Part shown: one piece after another, positions 8,801-18,832 of the stretch
How the letters are laid out: each line of letters begins with the position of its first letter
Numbering within the stretch: the first letter of the stretch is position 1
From: Turneriella sp.
GTDB lineage: Bacteria > Spirochaetota > Leptospiria > Turneriellales > Turneriellaceae
Assembly (NCBI GenBank): GCA_019186965.1
Contig: JABARV010000002.1
Coordinates: 254,737 to 318,736, forward strand
Reading direction: 5' to 3'
Length of the DNA stretch: 64,000 bases
Position numbers and translations under genes: made by a program
The notes under the pieces: generated by a model
What the model was told of the DNA's origin: nothing
What the model saw: only the letters and a program-made list of their open reading frames with translations
Databases searched by the model: none

Positions 8801-9386
8801 TGAGGCAAAAAGTGCCCCACTGCGCAAGCAGATTGGGGCGCAAAAAAACTTCTTTTTCGTTGCGCACGTAGCGCTCTGCAAGTATTTTATATCCCCTTTC
8901 ACGGCAATACGCTTTAAAATCACGGATTGTCAAAAGATGTAAATTAGGGCTTTCGTACCATGCAAAAGGTAATGAAGGGGTAACGGGCAATTTACCGCGA
9001 AAGAAAATTTGCACACGCGCTTTGATATACGCAAAATTGGGAAACCCTACGATAAGTTTTTTCCCCACACGCAAGGCGTCTTTAATTACGTCATCGGGAT
9101 AGCGTAACTCTTGCAACGCATTATTTAAAATAACATAATCGAAAGAGGCGTCTTTAAAATCGGTAAGCCCGCTATCCAGGTCGCCCAAGAGCACGTTGAT
9201 GCCGCGCTCGATACACTCCAAAATTTGGTCTTGGTCAATTTCGATTCCTTGCGAGCGTGTTTGCAGGTGTTTGTTTAAAAGGTAAAGTAGTTCGCCGTCG
9301 CCGCATCCCATATCGAGCACACGGCTTTTGGGCTCGATAAAGCTCGATATAATACGATAGTCGATACGGTCCGATTCAAGTTTCAT
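8793..9386 (-). CDS. metW: Methionine biosynthesis protein MetW
   Basis: 197 residues with a SAM-methyltransferase fold: VLDMGCGDGELL (motif I), then DYVILNNALQELRYPDDV, and the MetW-specific GFPNFAYIKARVQIFFRGKLPVTPSLP and ESPNLHLLTIRDF. MetW partners MetX and is needed for its acyltransferase activity in several proteobacteria. It lies 18 bases downstream of metX on the same strand, as expected. Confidence 0.93.
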   Translation of the reverse strand: MKLESDRIDYRIISSFIEPKSRVLDMGCGDGELLYLLNKHLQTRSQGIEIDQDQILECIERGINVLLGDLDSGLTDFKDASFDYVILNNALQELRYPDDVIKDALRVGKKLIVGFPNFAYIKARVQIFFRGKLPVTPSLPFAWYESPNLHLLTIRDFKAYCRERGYKILAERYVRNEKEVFLRPNLLAQWGTFCLTK

Positions 9387-9404
9387 GGAAGTACGAGGGA
9401 TAAA

Positions 9405-10535
9405 TTAATAAATGAGCTCATCCACCCTTGAGAGGAAATGCCGCACAATTTGCGATTGTTTTTCTGTTTCAACCAAAAAGGAATCGTGCCCATAGTTCGC
9501 TTCAATTTCTACGTACGACACAGGCACACCAGTAATTTTACACGCAGTAACAATATCGAGCGATTGGTGTGCAGGATAAAGCCAGTCGGATTTAAACGCG
9601 AGCACCAAAAGTTTTGCTTCGAGCTCAAAAAATTTTTCGCTTAAATGCCTGCCTCCCGATGCGTCGAAAAGGTCCATCGCTTTGCTTATATAAAGATACG
9701 AATTAGCATCGAAACGGCGGACGAAAAAATCCCCACGGTTACGTAAATATCCTTCGACTTCAAAATCGGCGTGGAATTTTGTCGAATCTGCAGCGCTCTT
9801 TGTGCGGCGGCCAAATTTTTCTGCCATCGATTTTTCGCTCATGTACGTAATGTGCCCCACCATACGCGCAACCGAAAGCCCTGCACGGGGAATTTCTGCA
9901 CCGTAGTAATTGCCGCCATTCCATTTGGGATCCGCCATAATAGCCTGCCTTCCCACTTCGTTGAACGCAATTTGTTGTGGAGAATGCCGTGCAGTTGTTG
10001 CAATGGGTATTGCTGATAAAACTGCGTGTGGATAGCTTACAAGCCACTCGAGAACTTGCATCCCCCCCATCGAACCACCCGCTAACGAATACAGCTTTTC
10101 TATACCTAAATGTTCGATTAACTTTTTTTGTGCAGCCACCATGTCGCGGATTGTCACTTGCGGAAAATCGAGTGCATACGGTCTTCCTGTATTTGGATTT
10201 ATCGAAGAAGGCCCTGTTGAACCAGCGCAACCGCCAATGACATTCGAGCAGATAATAAAAAACCGGTTTGTGTCAAACGCACGGTTAGGGCCAATCATGT
10301 TATCCCACCAGCCAGCGCGGGTTTCACCTTCGTGGTAAAACGCTGCATGCGCATCGCCCGAAAAAGCATGCGCGATAAGGATTGCATTCGATTTGGACGC
10401 GTTCAACGTCCCGTATGTTTCATAGGCAATATCGACGTAGGGTATAACTTCCCCATTTTCACAAACAAAGTTCTCAAACGAAAACTTTTGAGGTTTAACG
10501 TAATTTTTTTCTGTATCGAGTAATGTGGCGTTCAC
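9405..10535 (-). CDS. metX: Homoserine O-acyltransferase MetX
   Basis: 376 residues, alpha/beta hydrolase fold. The nucleophile is in LAGGSMGGMQVLEWL (about residue 145); the late triad residues are the aspartate in AFKSDWLYP and the histidine in NYGHDSFL. NVIGGCAGSTGPSS is characteristic of MetX. It activates homoserine for methionine synthesis; whether it uses acetyl- or succinyl-CoA cannot be told here. It is followed by metW. Confidence 0.93.
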   Translation of the reverse strand: MNATLLDTEKNYVKPQKFSFENFVCENGEVIPYVDIAYETYGTLNASKSNAILIAHAFSGDAHAAFYHEGETRAGWWDNMIGPNRAFDTNRFFIICSNVIGGCAGSTGPSSINPNTGRPYALDFPQVTIRDMVAAQKKLIEHLGIEKLYSLAGGSMGGMQVLEWLVSYPHAVLSAIPIATTARHSPQQIAFNEVGRQAIMADPKWNGGNYYGAEIPRAGLSVARMVGHITYMSEKSMAEKFGRRTKSAADSTKFHADFEVEGYLRNRGDFFVRRFDANSYLYISKAMDLFDASGGRHLSEKFFELEAKLLVLAFKSDWLYPAHQSLDIVTACKITGVPVSYVEIEANYGHDSFLVETEKQSQIVRHFLSRVDELIY

Positions 10536-10591
10536 GCTATTTTCTCTTCATTCGCGCCGCCACAGGCTGTCATTCAAGTTTTAGGTTTTAT

Positions 10592-11383
10592 CTATAACTT
10601 TGCGCGGCGTGAAACCGAAAGAACACCGAGGACTTGAGCAACAACTAACGCGTAAAGCCCCAAAGTGAAGAGCAAATATACTTCCTGCGTTTTTCCCTGA
10701 AACTGTGGGAGTATAAACTCTGCAATGGCAATTACGCAAACGGAGGCAACTGCAATAGGAAGCCAATCCAAGAGTCTGTATTTTCTTTTATCCGAATCGA
10801 ATAAATCAAAAACAGCGATTTTAACGCAGTAAAAGCTAAAAAAAGCGCCCAATAAAACACCACCCACATTTGCGATACGCAAGACAAGAAGCGATGTAGA
10901 ATAGCGCCCCACAATAAAATACCCAATTAAAAGCGCAGGAATCGTAAACAAGAACGAAGGGATAAAATAAAGCCATTTCGCATGGCGCCTTTTTCCTTCG
11001 ATGCGGTCGCGGCTAATAGAAAGCGCATAAAAAGCAATACCGACAAAAAGAAAAATACCTAAAATAAAGAGAGAAAAAATTTTAGGAGTTTCTCCCACGA
11101 GGTGTGGAGCTATAACGAGCGGGGTTACGTAACTTGGCCAAACAAAAAGCAGCATCGCCCAATCCATCACACTGCCGTAAAATTTGCCGTTTGCATGCGC
11201 TTTTTTTGCACCCAGTAAAAATCCGGCAATTTTTAACGAAACCGCCATCACAATTACGCCAATAAATGTTGTGACTGCAATAATCCCAAGAGAGTCCTTG
11301 TTTGTATCCACAAGGACATACCCGACAAAAGATAGAGAAACCGCTACCGAAAGAATAAAGATTTCTGGGAGAAATCTACGCAT
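10592..11383 (-). CDS. Polytopic membrane protein of unknown function
   Basis: 263 residues with about seven hydrophobic segments (for example IFILSVAVSLSFVGYVLV, MLLFVWPSYVTPLVIA, IFSLFILGIFLFVGIAFY) and short charged loops (SRDRIEGKRRHAK). Its start codon follows the stop of the upstream exported protein directly (TAAATG), so the two are translationally linked. No family recognised. Confidence 0.65.
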   Translation of the reverse strand: MRRFLPEIFILSVAVSLSFVGYVLVDTNKDSLGIIAVTTFIGVIVMAVSLKIAGFLLGAKKAHANGKFYGSVMDWAMLLFVWPSYVTPLVIAPHLVGETPKIFSLFILGIFLFVGIAFYALSISRDRIEGKRRHAKWLYFIPSFLFTIPALLIGYFIVGRYSTSLLVLRIANVGGVLLGAFFSFYCVKIAVFDLFDSDKRKYRLLDWLPIAVASVCVIAIAEFILPQFQGKTQEVYLLFTLGLYALVVAQVLGVLSVSRRAKL

Positions 11384-12037
11384 TTACTGGACGCGTACCC
11401 CCATATTTAGCGCATCGTTCATTTTTCTTCCCGCAAATTTTTTCGCGGCTAAAATGCGATCATCCAAATCGCGTATCGCACGCAGCAAACCATCGATATA
11501 AATTGCGAAAAGTTTTGCACGGTCGGTAGAGCTCATGTTTGCCAATACTTCTGATTTTGCGACATCGCCTTCCGCATGGTAATAGAGGTTAATGTGGCCG
11601 TAACTTGTTTTGCTAATATCGTCGTTGATTATAGAGCGTTTATGCGAAAACTGCCTTCTTAAAGCCGCTTCTTCGTATTTTAGCTCAATACCTTGGATAT
11701 TATTACCGTTCATTTTCATGACGATTTCCTCAAAAACAACGGGATTATCGCGGTCTAAAACTAGGCGTTTACCACCGCGTTCAAGTACAATACAAAACGA
11801 ACCTTCTGGGCAGTTTGTGTCTGGCGGTTGCTTTACTTTTTGCGGTTCCTTTTGGCCGGAATTTTTACGCTTCTGCTCTTCGTCGTTTTTGAGGCGAACG
11901 ACTAGGGCATTCAGCTTCTTATGCAATTCGTCGACTGTCGGATGGCTTAAATCCGTTGTTCCGTTCATTTGGGCAGTTACCGGATACGTCCACAATAAAG
12001 CAACGATCGGAAACAAAATAAATGCTTGGCGTCTCAT
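11384..12037 (-). CDS. Exported protein of unknown function
   Basis: 217 residues with signal peptide MRRQAFILFPIVALLWTYPVTAQ. A lysine/glutamate-rich coiled-coil-like stretch follows (about residues 40-70), then a beta-rich region with FCIVLERGGKRLVLDRDNPVVF, and a helical C terminus. Directly abuts the membrane protein gene downstream. No family recognised. Confidence 0.6.
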   Translation of the reverse strand: MRRQAFILFPIVALLWTYPVTAQMNGTTDLSHPTVDELHKKLNALVVRLKNDEEQKRKNSGQKEPQKVKQPPDTNCPEGSFCIVLERGGKRLVLDRDNPVVFEEIVMKMNGNNIQGIELKYEEAALRRQFSHKRSIINDDISKTSYGHINLYYHAEGDVAKSEVLANMSSTDRAKLFAIYIDGLLRAIRDLDDRILAAKKFAGRKMNDALNMGVRVQ

Positions 12038-12100
12038 GGTTCTATATTATCGTCGTAATATATATAAAAATATAGCATAAACTATAATTAGGTAAAAGAA

Positions 12101-12436
12101 ATGGATATTAAAGTAACTGAAAAGCAAGGGTACTATGTCGTCACTTTAAAAGGTAGCCTCGACATGTATACGTCGGTCGAACTCAAAAGCCAAACAGATA
12201 GCCTATCTCTTAAAAGCGGCGATAAAATAATCCTGCAGCTTTCTGACGTAAGCTATATTGACTCGAGTGGTATTGGCGTTCTTATAAAAATTGTAAACGG
12301 CGCACAAGCAGCTTCGGCAACTGTGCATTTAACAGGCATTAAACCGATGATTGAAAAAATCTTTAAAGTAGCTGGCCTTATGAGCTTTTTCTCTTTTATC
12401 GACGAAAACGAGTTCAAGACAAAATATCCAGCGTAA
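12101..12436 (+). CDS. Anti-sigma factor antagonist (STAS domain)
   Basis: 111 residues, a single STAS domain of the SpoIIAA/RsbV type. The phosphorylatable serine lies in SYIDSSGIGVLI (about residue 58). Such proteins bind anti-sigma kinases when dephosphorylated; dephosphorylation is done by SpoIIE/RsbU-type PP2C phosphatases, one of which is at 19937-21379. Their partnership is an inference. It stands alone on the plus strand. Confidence 0.9.
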   Translation: MDIKVTEKQGYYVVTLKGSLDMYTSVELKSQTDSLSLKSGDKIILQLSDVSYIDSSGIGVLIKIVNGAQAASATVHLTGIKPMIEKIFKVAGLMSFFSFIDENEFKTKYPA

Positions 12437-12445
12437 TACCTGTTT

Positions 12446-13747
12446 TTACGGTCCTTTTATCCGCGCAAAAATCACGTCGACGTGCGCCAAAAATGACCGT
12501 GCGTCGAATACAACATCCCAGTCTGTTGGGGTGATTGCGTTGAGTTTGGGGTGTGCCTCAAGGCGGGTGCGCAAATTGCCCGTATCGGGGTTTTCCCATG
12601 TAGCCATGGCGGCTTGCTGCACAATGGCGTACGCTTCTTCGCGGCTCATTTGTGTCTTTTCGGTGACAGTCAATAACGCACGCGACGAAAACAAGAGGCC
12701 ATGCGTGGCGTCTAAAACGCGCTCGCAATTTTTTTCGTGGACGTGCAAATTCTCCACCACAAACGCCGACTTAAGTAGCATGTATTCCAAAAGGCTCGTT
12801 GCGTCGGGCAAAATAACGCGCTCTGCACCCGAGTGCGAAATGTCGCGCTCGTGCCACAATGGAATGTTAAACTCTGCGGTGGTGGCATAGCCCGACAAGA
12901 CGCGCGCCAACCCGCAAATGCGCTCGGCTAAAATGGGGTTGCGTTTGTGCGGCATCGCGCTCGAACCCTTCTGCCCTTTTTGAAATGGTTCTTCCAGCTC
13001 GCGCCCTTCGGTGCGTTGCATGAGGCGAATTTCTTGCATGAGGCGGTAGAGCGCTTGGCCTGCAAGTGCGATGGCTTGCATAAAGTACGCATGGCGATCG
13101 CGGGGGATGACCTGTGTACTCACCGGTTCAATTTTGAGATTGAGTTTTTTTAACACAAACGTTTCGAGTTCGGGCGGCATCTGTGAATACGTTCCCACCG
13201 CGCCTGAAATTTTTCCGAAGCGGCAATCCTCCAACGCGTGGTTTAACCGTTCGCGTGCCCGTTTGAGCTCTGCATAGTAACCCAAAAACTTTAGCCCCAG
13301 CGTTGTCGGCTCTGCGTGCACACCGTGCGTGCGCCCTGCGACGATGAGGTCTTTATGTTCCTGCGCGAATGTGTAGAGATTTTTGAGCAATACTCCAAAC
13401 GCTGCGTCGATGAGACGCCCCGCCTCTTGGATGAGCGCCATCTGTGCGGTGTCGCCGACATCGGAGGAAGTGAGGCCGAAGTGGACGTGCTTGGACGCCG
13501 GGCCGATATTTTCCGCAAGTGCAGTTAAGAAAGCAATCACATCGTGGTGTATTTCATTTTCGATTTCGCTAATGCGCTCCACCGTAAAGTGGGATTTATT
13601 CCGTATATCGTCGAGCTCGCCGGCGGTGATACGCCCCTCTGTTGCCCAGTATTCACACGCGGCAATCTCTATGTCGCGCCAAATTTCAAATTTTCGTTTG
13701 AGCGACCAAAGGTGCCGCATTTCGGGGGTGGAGTAACGGTTTATCAT
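12446..13747 (-). CDS. purB: Adenylosuccinate lyase PurB
   Basis: 433 residues. Fumarase/aspartase superfamily signature GSSAMPHKRNPILAE at about residues 262-276 and the upstream HFGLTSSDVGDTA and GRTHGVHAEPTT segments. It acts twice in purine synthesis, on SAICAR and on adenylosuccinate. It converges on the STAS gene with a 9-base gap. Confidence 0.95.
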   Translation of the reverse strand: MINRYSTPEMRHLWSLKRKFEIWRDIEIAACEYWATEGRITAGELDDIRNKSHFTVERISEIENEIHHDVIAFLTALAENIGPASKHVHFGLTSSDVGDTAQMALIQEAGRLIDAAFGVLLKNLYTFAQEHKDLIVAGRTHGVHAEPTTLGLKFLGYYAELKRARERLNHALEDCRFGKISGAVGTYSQMPPELETFVLKKLNLKIEPVSTQVIPRDRHAYFMQAIALAGQALYRLMQEIRLMQRTEGRELEEPFQKGQKGSSAMPHKRNPILAERICGLARVLSGYATTAEFNIPLWHERDISHSGAERVILPDATSLLEYMLLKSAFVVENLHVHEKNCERVLDATHGLLFSSRALLTVTEKTQMSREEAYAIVQQAAMATWENPDTGNLRTRLEAHPKLNAITPTDWDVVFDARSFLAHVDVIFARIKGP

Positions 13748-13934
13748 TGATTTAACTTATGGATGGCGTATTTTTATCAAAATAAAATTCAGCGCTTCCA
13801 TACGGCTTTCTACGCGTTTCAAACAGGTGGTAAAGTACGAACTAAAAAACACTCCAGAGCCTCATTCGCCAATGTGCGCAGGCTCTCCACCCAAATTATG
13901 ATGGCAAATGTAACTCTTTTTTTCTCGCTGGCGC

Positions 13935-15590
13935 ATGGCACAAACAACAAAAAATAAAGAATACGATTTTGTCATTATCGGTTCGGGGTTTGGCGGCTCG
14001 GTTTCTGCATACCGCCTTTCTCAAAAAGGATACAAAGTTCTTGTTATCGAAAAAGGTAAGTGGTTCAAAAACGCGGATGACTTCCCCAAAAGCAACTGGA
14101 ATTTATGGAAATGGTTATGGCTACCCACATTTAAAATGTTTGGCCTTTTTAAAATGACAATTTTTCGCCATGCCACAATTTTTTCTGGCGTGGGCGTCGG
14201 TGGGGGTTCGCTCGTGTACGCGAACACATTACCCGTACCCAAAGCGCCGTTTTTTAAATCAAAAAGTTGGGCACACCTTGCTAACTGGGAAAAAGAATTA
14301 AAACCACACTACCAAACCGCACTCAAAATGGTGGGTGCTGCACGTAACCCACGGCTTTTCGACGGCGACAAAGTACTCAGAGAAATTGCCGTTTCGCATG
14401 GCCACGAAAAAAGTTTCGAACACACAAACGTTGCCGTCTATTTTGGCAAAGAAGGCGAAACAGTGAAAGATCCCTATTTTAAAGGAGAGGGCCCCACACG
14501 CACGGGTTGCACGTTTTGCGGTGGGTGCATGCTCGGCTGCCAACACAACGCCAAAAACACTCTCGACAAAAATTACCTCTACCTCGCACAAAAATTGGGT
14601 TGTGAAATTATTGCCGAACGCGAAGTGGTGGATGTACAACGCCGCGAGAACAATGCACACCCTTATGAAATTACTTTCCACCGCTCCACTGCGTATTTCA
14701 AAAAAAAGGAAGCTGTGCGTGCCGCAGGCGTTGTGTTTGCCGGCGGTGTTTTAGGCACGAACGCGCTTTTACTTAAACTCAAAGAAAAAAAGTCGTTACC
14801 AAATATATCCGACCAACTGGGCTTTGGCATCCGCACCAATTCAGAAAGTTTGTTGGGAGTCACCACCGAACGGCGTGATATTGATTTTTCAAAAGGCATC
14901 GCCATCGGTTCGATTCTCGATGTCGATAAAGACACGCACCTCGAAGTGGTGCGTTACCCCGAAGGCTCAGGATTTTTCCGCACGGCGATGGTGCCAGCGG
15001 TGATGGGGTCAAATATTTTTATTCGCTTAGGTAAAGTGTTTTGGATGTACCTCCGCCATCCCATTAAGTACATCCGTGCATTTTTTGTTCCTGACTGGGC
15101 GAAATACACCCAGATTATGCTTTTTATGCAAAGCCTCGATTCAACGCTGCGCCTAAAACGCGGTCTCTTTCGGCTCAAAACCGCGCTCGACAAAGGTCCC
15201 GCACCCACGTCGTCCATCCCCATGGCGCACAAGCTCGCCGAAGAGTTTGGTGAAAAAACGAAAGGCACCGTACATTCGCTTTCGATTGAAGTTTTGACCG
15301 GCCTTGCAACTACCGCGCATATTTTGGGTGGTACGTGCATGGGTGCTAGCCCCCAAGAAGGTGTCATTGATAGCCGAAACCGTGTCTTTGGATACGACAA
15401 CATGTACGTATGCGACGGCTCGATGATTAGCGCGAATATCGGCGTCAATCCCTCGCTCACGATTATGGCTCTCACCGAACGTGCGATGTCGTTTGTGCCG
15501 GCAAAAGGCAAGATAGTAAGTGGTTCACGAAAACCCGTAGCTAAAAAAACGATAGCGAAAAAGAAAGCAGCAGTGAAAAAGAAAAAATAA
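13935..15590 (+). CDS. GMC-family oxidoreductase, cholesterol oxidase-like
   Basis: 551 residues. FAD-binding VIIGSGFGGSVSAYRL at the N terminus, FSGVGVGGGSLVYAN next, a cysteine cluster CTFCGGCMLGCQHNAKNTLDKNYL that is typical of the bacterial long-chain alcohol/cholesterol oxidase-like group, and the C-terminal HILGGTCMG and NPSLTIMALTERAM segments. The last 25 residues are a lysine/alanine tail. Substrate unknown; sterol or long-chain alcohol oxidation is the family's usual role. The gene ends 6 bases from convergent obgE. Confidence 0.85.
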   Translation: MAQTTKNKEYDFVIIGSGFGGSVSAYRLSQKGYKVLVIEKGKWFKNADDFPKSNWNLWKWLWLPTFKMFGLFKMTIFRHATIFSGVGVGGGSLVYANTLPVPKAPFFKSKSWAHLANWEKELKPHYQTALKMVGAARNPRLFDGDKVLREIAVSHGHEKSFEHTNVAVYFGKEGETVKDPYFKGEGPTRTGCTFCGGCMLGCQHNAKNTLDKNYLYLAQKLGCEIIAEREVVDVQRRENNAHPYEITFHRSTAYFKKKEAVRAAGVVFAGGVLGTNALLLKLKEKKSLPNISDQLGFGIRTNSESLLGVTTERRDIDFSKGIAIGSILDVDKDTHLEVVRYPEGSGFFRTAMVPAVMGSNIFIRLGKVFWMYLRHPIKYIRAFFVPDWAKYTQIMLFMQSLDSTLRLKRGLFRLKTALDKGPAPTSSIPMAHKLAEEFGEKTKGTVHSLSIEVLTGLATTAHILGGTCMGASPQEGVIDSRNRVFGYDNMYVCDGSMISANIGVNPSLTIMALTERAMSFVPAKGKIVSGSRKPVAKKTIAKKKAAVKKKK

Positions 15591-15596
15591 TTGAAT

Positions 15597-16694
15597 TTAT
15601 TTCGTAACTTTCTTCACAGACGTTCTTTTTGTTTTAGTCGTCTTTTTCTTTAGTAACGCCTTTTTCTTCAGCGGTATTTTTTTCTTTGCCGCTTTTTTTT
15701 TCGCACCCAATTTTAAGAGTTTCACTAACTCGCTGCGTAGCGCGTCAATACCTTCACCTGTGTGTGCAGAAATGGGTATGGGGTTAAGCCCTTGTTTTTT
15801 GTACGACGCAATAAACGCTTTTAAAAATTTTTTATCCTCGAAACGGTCAATTTTGTTAAGAACCAAAATCGACGGCTTCAAAAGCAATTCGGGACTATAC
15901 GACTCAATTTCATTTTTAAGAATTTTAAGTTCATCTTCTACAAACGCATTTTCCAGATCAATCACGAAGACAATCAGCCGCACACGTTCGATGTGCTTTA
16001 AAAAAGATAATCCCAACCCATACCCTTTTGATGCACCTTCAAGAATACCTGGAATATCAGCCACGATTAGAGGGCGCGGCGCTAAATCGTCGATAACCCC
16101 GATGTTTGGGGAAAGCGTCGTGAAAGGGTAGTTCGCAATTTTGGGGTTTGCTTTGGTGAGTGCTTTAAGGAGTGTCGATTTACCAGCGTTGGGAAAACCC
16201 ACAAAACCCACGTCGGCAATCATTTTAAGCGAAAGCAAAAATTCTTTTTCGAAAGTTTCTTCGCCCGGCTGCGCGAGGCGTGGGGCCTGCCTACGCGCAG
16301 TTTTAAAAAACGCATTGCCTTTGCCGCCACGCCCTCCCTTGGCGGCAACGTACGCACCTTCTTCGGTAAAGTCGTGCAAAATAGCGTGTGTAGTGGGATC
16401 TATAACTTGGGTACCATAAGGCACACGGATTATAAGGTCTGCCCCTTTTTTGCCGTTGCAGTTAGACCCTTCTCCAGGAAAACCATTGCGTGCTTTGTAA
16501 AGGTGCGCTGGACGCAGGTGCGAAAGCGCGAGCAACTGTCCAGAAGTAGTAAAAATAACGTCGCCACCGTCGCCGCCATCGCCACCGTCGGGCCCGCCAA
16601 ATTCCATAAATTTTTCGCGCAAGAAAGAAATCTCTCCCGCGCCTCCTTTACCCGCTTGAACGCGTATAAGAACTTCGTCTACAAATTTATGCAA
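15597..16694 (-). CDS. obgE: GTPase ObgE/CgtA
   Basis: 365 residues. An N-terminal glycine-rich Obg domain (GGPDGGDGGDGGDVIF, AAKGGRGGKGNAFF), then the G domain with GFPNAGKST (G1), DIPGILEGA (G3) and LNKIDRF (G4). Instead of an OCT domain the protein ends in a roughly 40-residue lysine-rich tail. Obg acts in ribosome assembly and growth control. It lies 15 bases downstream of the pyrophosphatase-like gene. Confidence 0.95.
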   Translation of the reverse strand: MHKFVDEVLIRVQAGKGGAGEISFLREKFMEFGGPDGGDGGDGGDVIFTTSGQLLALSHLRPAHLYKARNGFPGEGSNCNGKKGADLIIRVPYGTQVIDPTTHAILHDFTEEGAYVAAKGGRGGKGNAFFKTARRQAPRLAQPGEETFEKEFLLSLKMIADVGFVGFPNAGKSTLLKALTKANPKIANYPFTTLSPNIGVIDDLAPRPLIVADIPGILEGASKGYGLGLSFLKHIERVRLIVFVIDLENAFVEDELKILKNEIESYSPELLLKPSILVLNKIDRFEDKKFLKAFIASYKKQGLNPIPISAHTGEGIDALRSELVKLLKLGAKKKAAKKKIPLKKKALLKKKTTKTKRTSVKKVTK

Positions 16695-16709
16695 GTGTAC
16701 TTCCTGTTT

Positions 16710-18809
16710 TTATAAAAAATTCAATACAAACACGCGTAGTTTTTCGTGGACAAGAAGCGTCGCAGGAGTAAAAAGCACCGACGCGATTACCGTTACAAGG
16801 ATTGCACTTGCAAGGATTGGAGCAACTGCTTCGTGCATTGAATCACCCACCATGTCGGCTTGTACAAGCGCTTCAAACTGTGCTGTGCGGCGCGTTACAT
16901 AGGTATCGACTTCAGCAGCATGGCGTGCGCTCGACCAAGCAGCGCCTGTGGTAAGCCAGCTATTACCGTTAAGAAAAGAAAGAAAACCAAACCCGATAAG
17001 ATACCCCGTTAACCCATGCGCACCACCCACAAGGCACACGAGTGCGGGAAGCAGCATCGTGCCTAAAAAGAGCGGAAGGATTTTGCGTGTAATATAACTA
17101 TTTGCTATTTTCCAAAGACCATCTACACCGTCTGTAGGTTTATCTTGAAGGTTGTAATCATTTTCGCGGAAAGCCTGCCGCGTTTGCCTAACGAGTACGG
17201 GACCTAAATTAAGCACGAGTTCGTTAACACGCGCCGAAAGAAAATACGATGCAATACCACCCAAAAGGAGCGTCGCCATTTGTGTTAAATACCGAAAAAG
17301 CGAAGTTTGTCCTGCTCCCGACAAAATTTGCGCGTAAACTAAAAAGATAAGGATTACCAACGCAGAGAACATGATTTTACTATTTAAAACAAAAGAAGGA
17401 ATTGCAACACTGCGTAGCGACCTAAATTTATCCATTAAATCGCGTTTTTCTTCTTTTGTACCGCTCATTTTAAGCCGGCTGATTGCCGACGAAGCTAAAG
17501 GCATCATCGCAGCGCTCGCCTGCGAAACAATGAACAAAGGAAGCATCGACACAAGCGCGAGCGAAAGCGCATAAAAACCATAAAGAAATTTGTCTTCGCC
17601 TTTTTCTTCAACAATTCCTGTAATATAAACAAGCGCCATTACCCCTGCGACGATAAGCGCGGGGATTGCCGAACCACGCATCCCCACGGCCATTCCTCGG
17701 TGCACAACTGTCGAGACCGAACTTGCAGCGGCAGCAATAAGCCCGCGTGCGGTTTTATGGTTTTCGGCAACGTAAGCTGCACTATACACATTGAGAAAAA
17801 AAACAGTAAGAGAGCCCATAAAAATAATCCAAAAATATTTAATATGGAGATTAAAAACTATAACAAGAGTAAAATATACAAGAACTGCCTGCAGGCTAAG
17901 TGCTGCTACAGAACCAATACGTATATTCCAAAGGAATGTTTCGGGAGATGCTTTGTCACGCACGCGCATCATAAAAAGCGCGGGGATTGTTGCAAAAACG
18001 CTAAGCGCAAAAACAACAAGCGTTACATTTACACCCGATACTTTGGCTAGTCGCGTCGACGCTTCAATTTGCGACGCAATAAGTAGCGAAGCTGCAGAAA
18101 GTACAAAAAATTCCAAATGGCTAAAAACAAACCGGTTAATGGCGGCAAAATCCAAGCGGAGCTTCCACAAAGGATTTAATGCGCCAATTACTGGAAGTGC
18201 GCTTTCTTGCCTTTGGATAAGCTCGAACGCATAATCGCTAGAACGCGCAATAAGCGCTGCACGAAAACGCAGCCAAAAAAGAAAAAGCGCTGCTGCATAA
18301 ATAGGTAGAAGCGAAACGTCGAGCGAAAATTTTTTATCCTCTAAAACAATAAACACATACACCCCCGCAAGAGAAAAAACGGTAAGCCCCATGAGTGAAC
18401 CTGTGTACAAAAAATGGCGAAACAATCTACTAATAGAGTCTTTGCGTAAAAGATCAACACGTGCGTCTATATGCCTATTGAGTTTTTCTGAAAAAATTAC
18501 TAATACTAAAAATACAATAAAGGAAAATACAACGACAACAATAAGCCCTGGAGAAGAAAATAAACTTGGCGCCCAGTTTTGGTAATGCGTTCCCAAAACT
18601 ACCAAAAGAAATGTACCGAAAGATACAACACAAAAACGGAATAAGTATTTCCGAAAAATAAGCGGCGTATCTTGCTGTATAGAAGAAGGCGCCATTTTGC
18701 GTAGGCGCTTCGTAATTTGGTTTATGCACAGCGCAATTGTAAAGACAACTGCACAAAGCGCGGTAATAAGTATCGCACTATACATTACAAACCATTCGCC
18801 GAGTTTCAT
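16710..18809 (-). CDS. Membrane pyrophosphatase-like protein lacking catalytic acids
   Basis: 699 residues and about 15 membrane segments, the size and layout of H+/Na+-translocating pyrophosphatase (HppA). Family landmarks can be followed in order: residues 190-200 (SDYAFELIQRQE for DVGADLVGKVE), 212-226 where DNVGDNVGD should be (reads LDFAAINR), VVHRGMAVGMRGSAIPAL, a region reading MMPLASSAISRL instead of DNAGGIAEM, GAAWSSARHAAE at about 622 instead of GGAWDNAKKYIE, and ADMVGDSMHEA instead of GDTVGDPFKDT. Most magnesium- and pyrophosphate-binding aspartates and lysines are gone, so hydrolysis is unlikely; the frame is intact, so a non-enzymatic role is possible. It lies between thiG and obgE on one strand. 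Confidence 0.7.
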   Translation of the reverse strand: MKLGEWFVMYSAILITALCAVVFTIALCINQITKRLRKMAPSSIQQDTPLIFRKYLFRFCVVSFGTFLLVVLGTHYQNWAPSLFSSPGLIVVVVFSFIVFLVLVIFSEKLNRHIDARVDLLRKDSISRLFRHFLYTGSLMGLTVFSLAGVYVFIVLEDKKFSLDVSLLPIYAAALFLFWLRFRAALIARSSDYAFELIQRQESALPVIGALNPLWKLRLDFAAINRFVFSHLEFFVLSAASLLIASQIEASTRLAKVSGVNVTLVVFALSVFATIPALFMMRVRDKASPETFLWNIRIGSVAALSLQAVLVYFTLVIVFNLHIKYFWIIFMGSLTVFFLNVYSAAYVAENHKTARGLIAAAASSVSTVVHRGMAVGMRGSAIPALIVAGVMALVYITGIVEEKGEDKFLYGFYALSLALVSMLPLFIVSQASAAMMPLASSAISRLKMSGTKEEKRDLMDKFRSLRSVAIPSFVLNSKIMFSALVILIFLVYAQILSGAGQTSLFRYLTQMATLLLGGIASYFLSARVNELVLNLGPVLVRQTRQAFRENDYNLQDKPTDGVDGLWKIANSYITRKILPLFLGTMLLPALVCLVGGAHGLTGYLIGFGFLSFLNGNSWLTTGAAWSSARHAAEVDTYVTRRTAQFEALVQADMVGDSMHEAVAPILASAILVTVIASVLFTPATLLVHEKLRVFVLNFL

Positions 18810-18832
18810 GCTTGCGGTAAAGTGATAAGATT

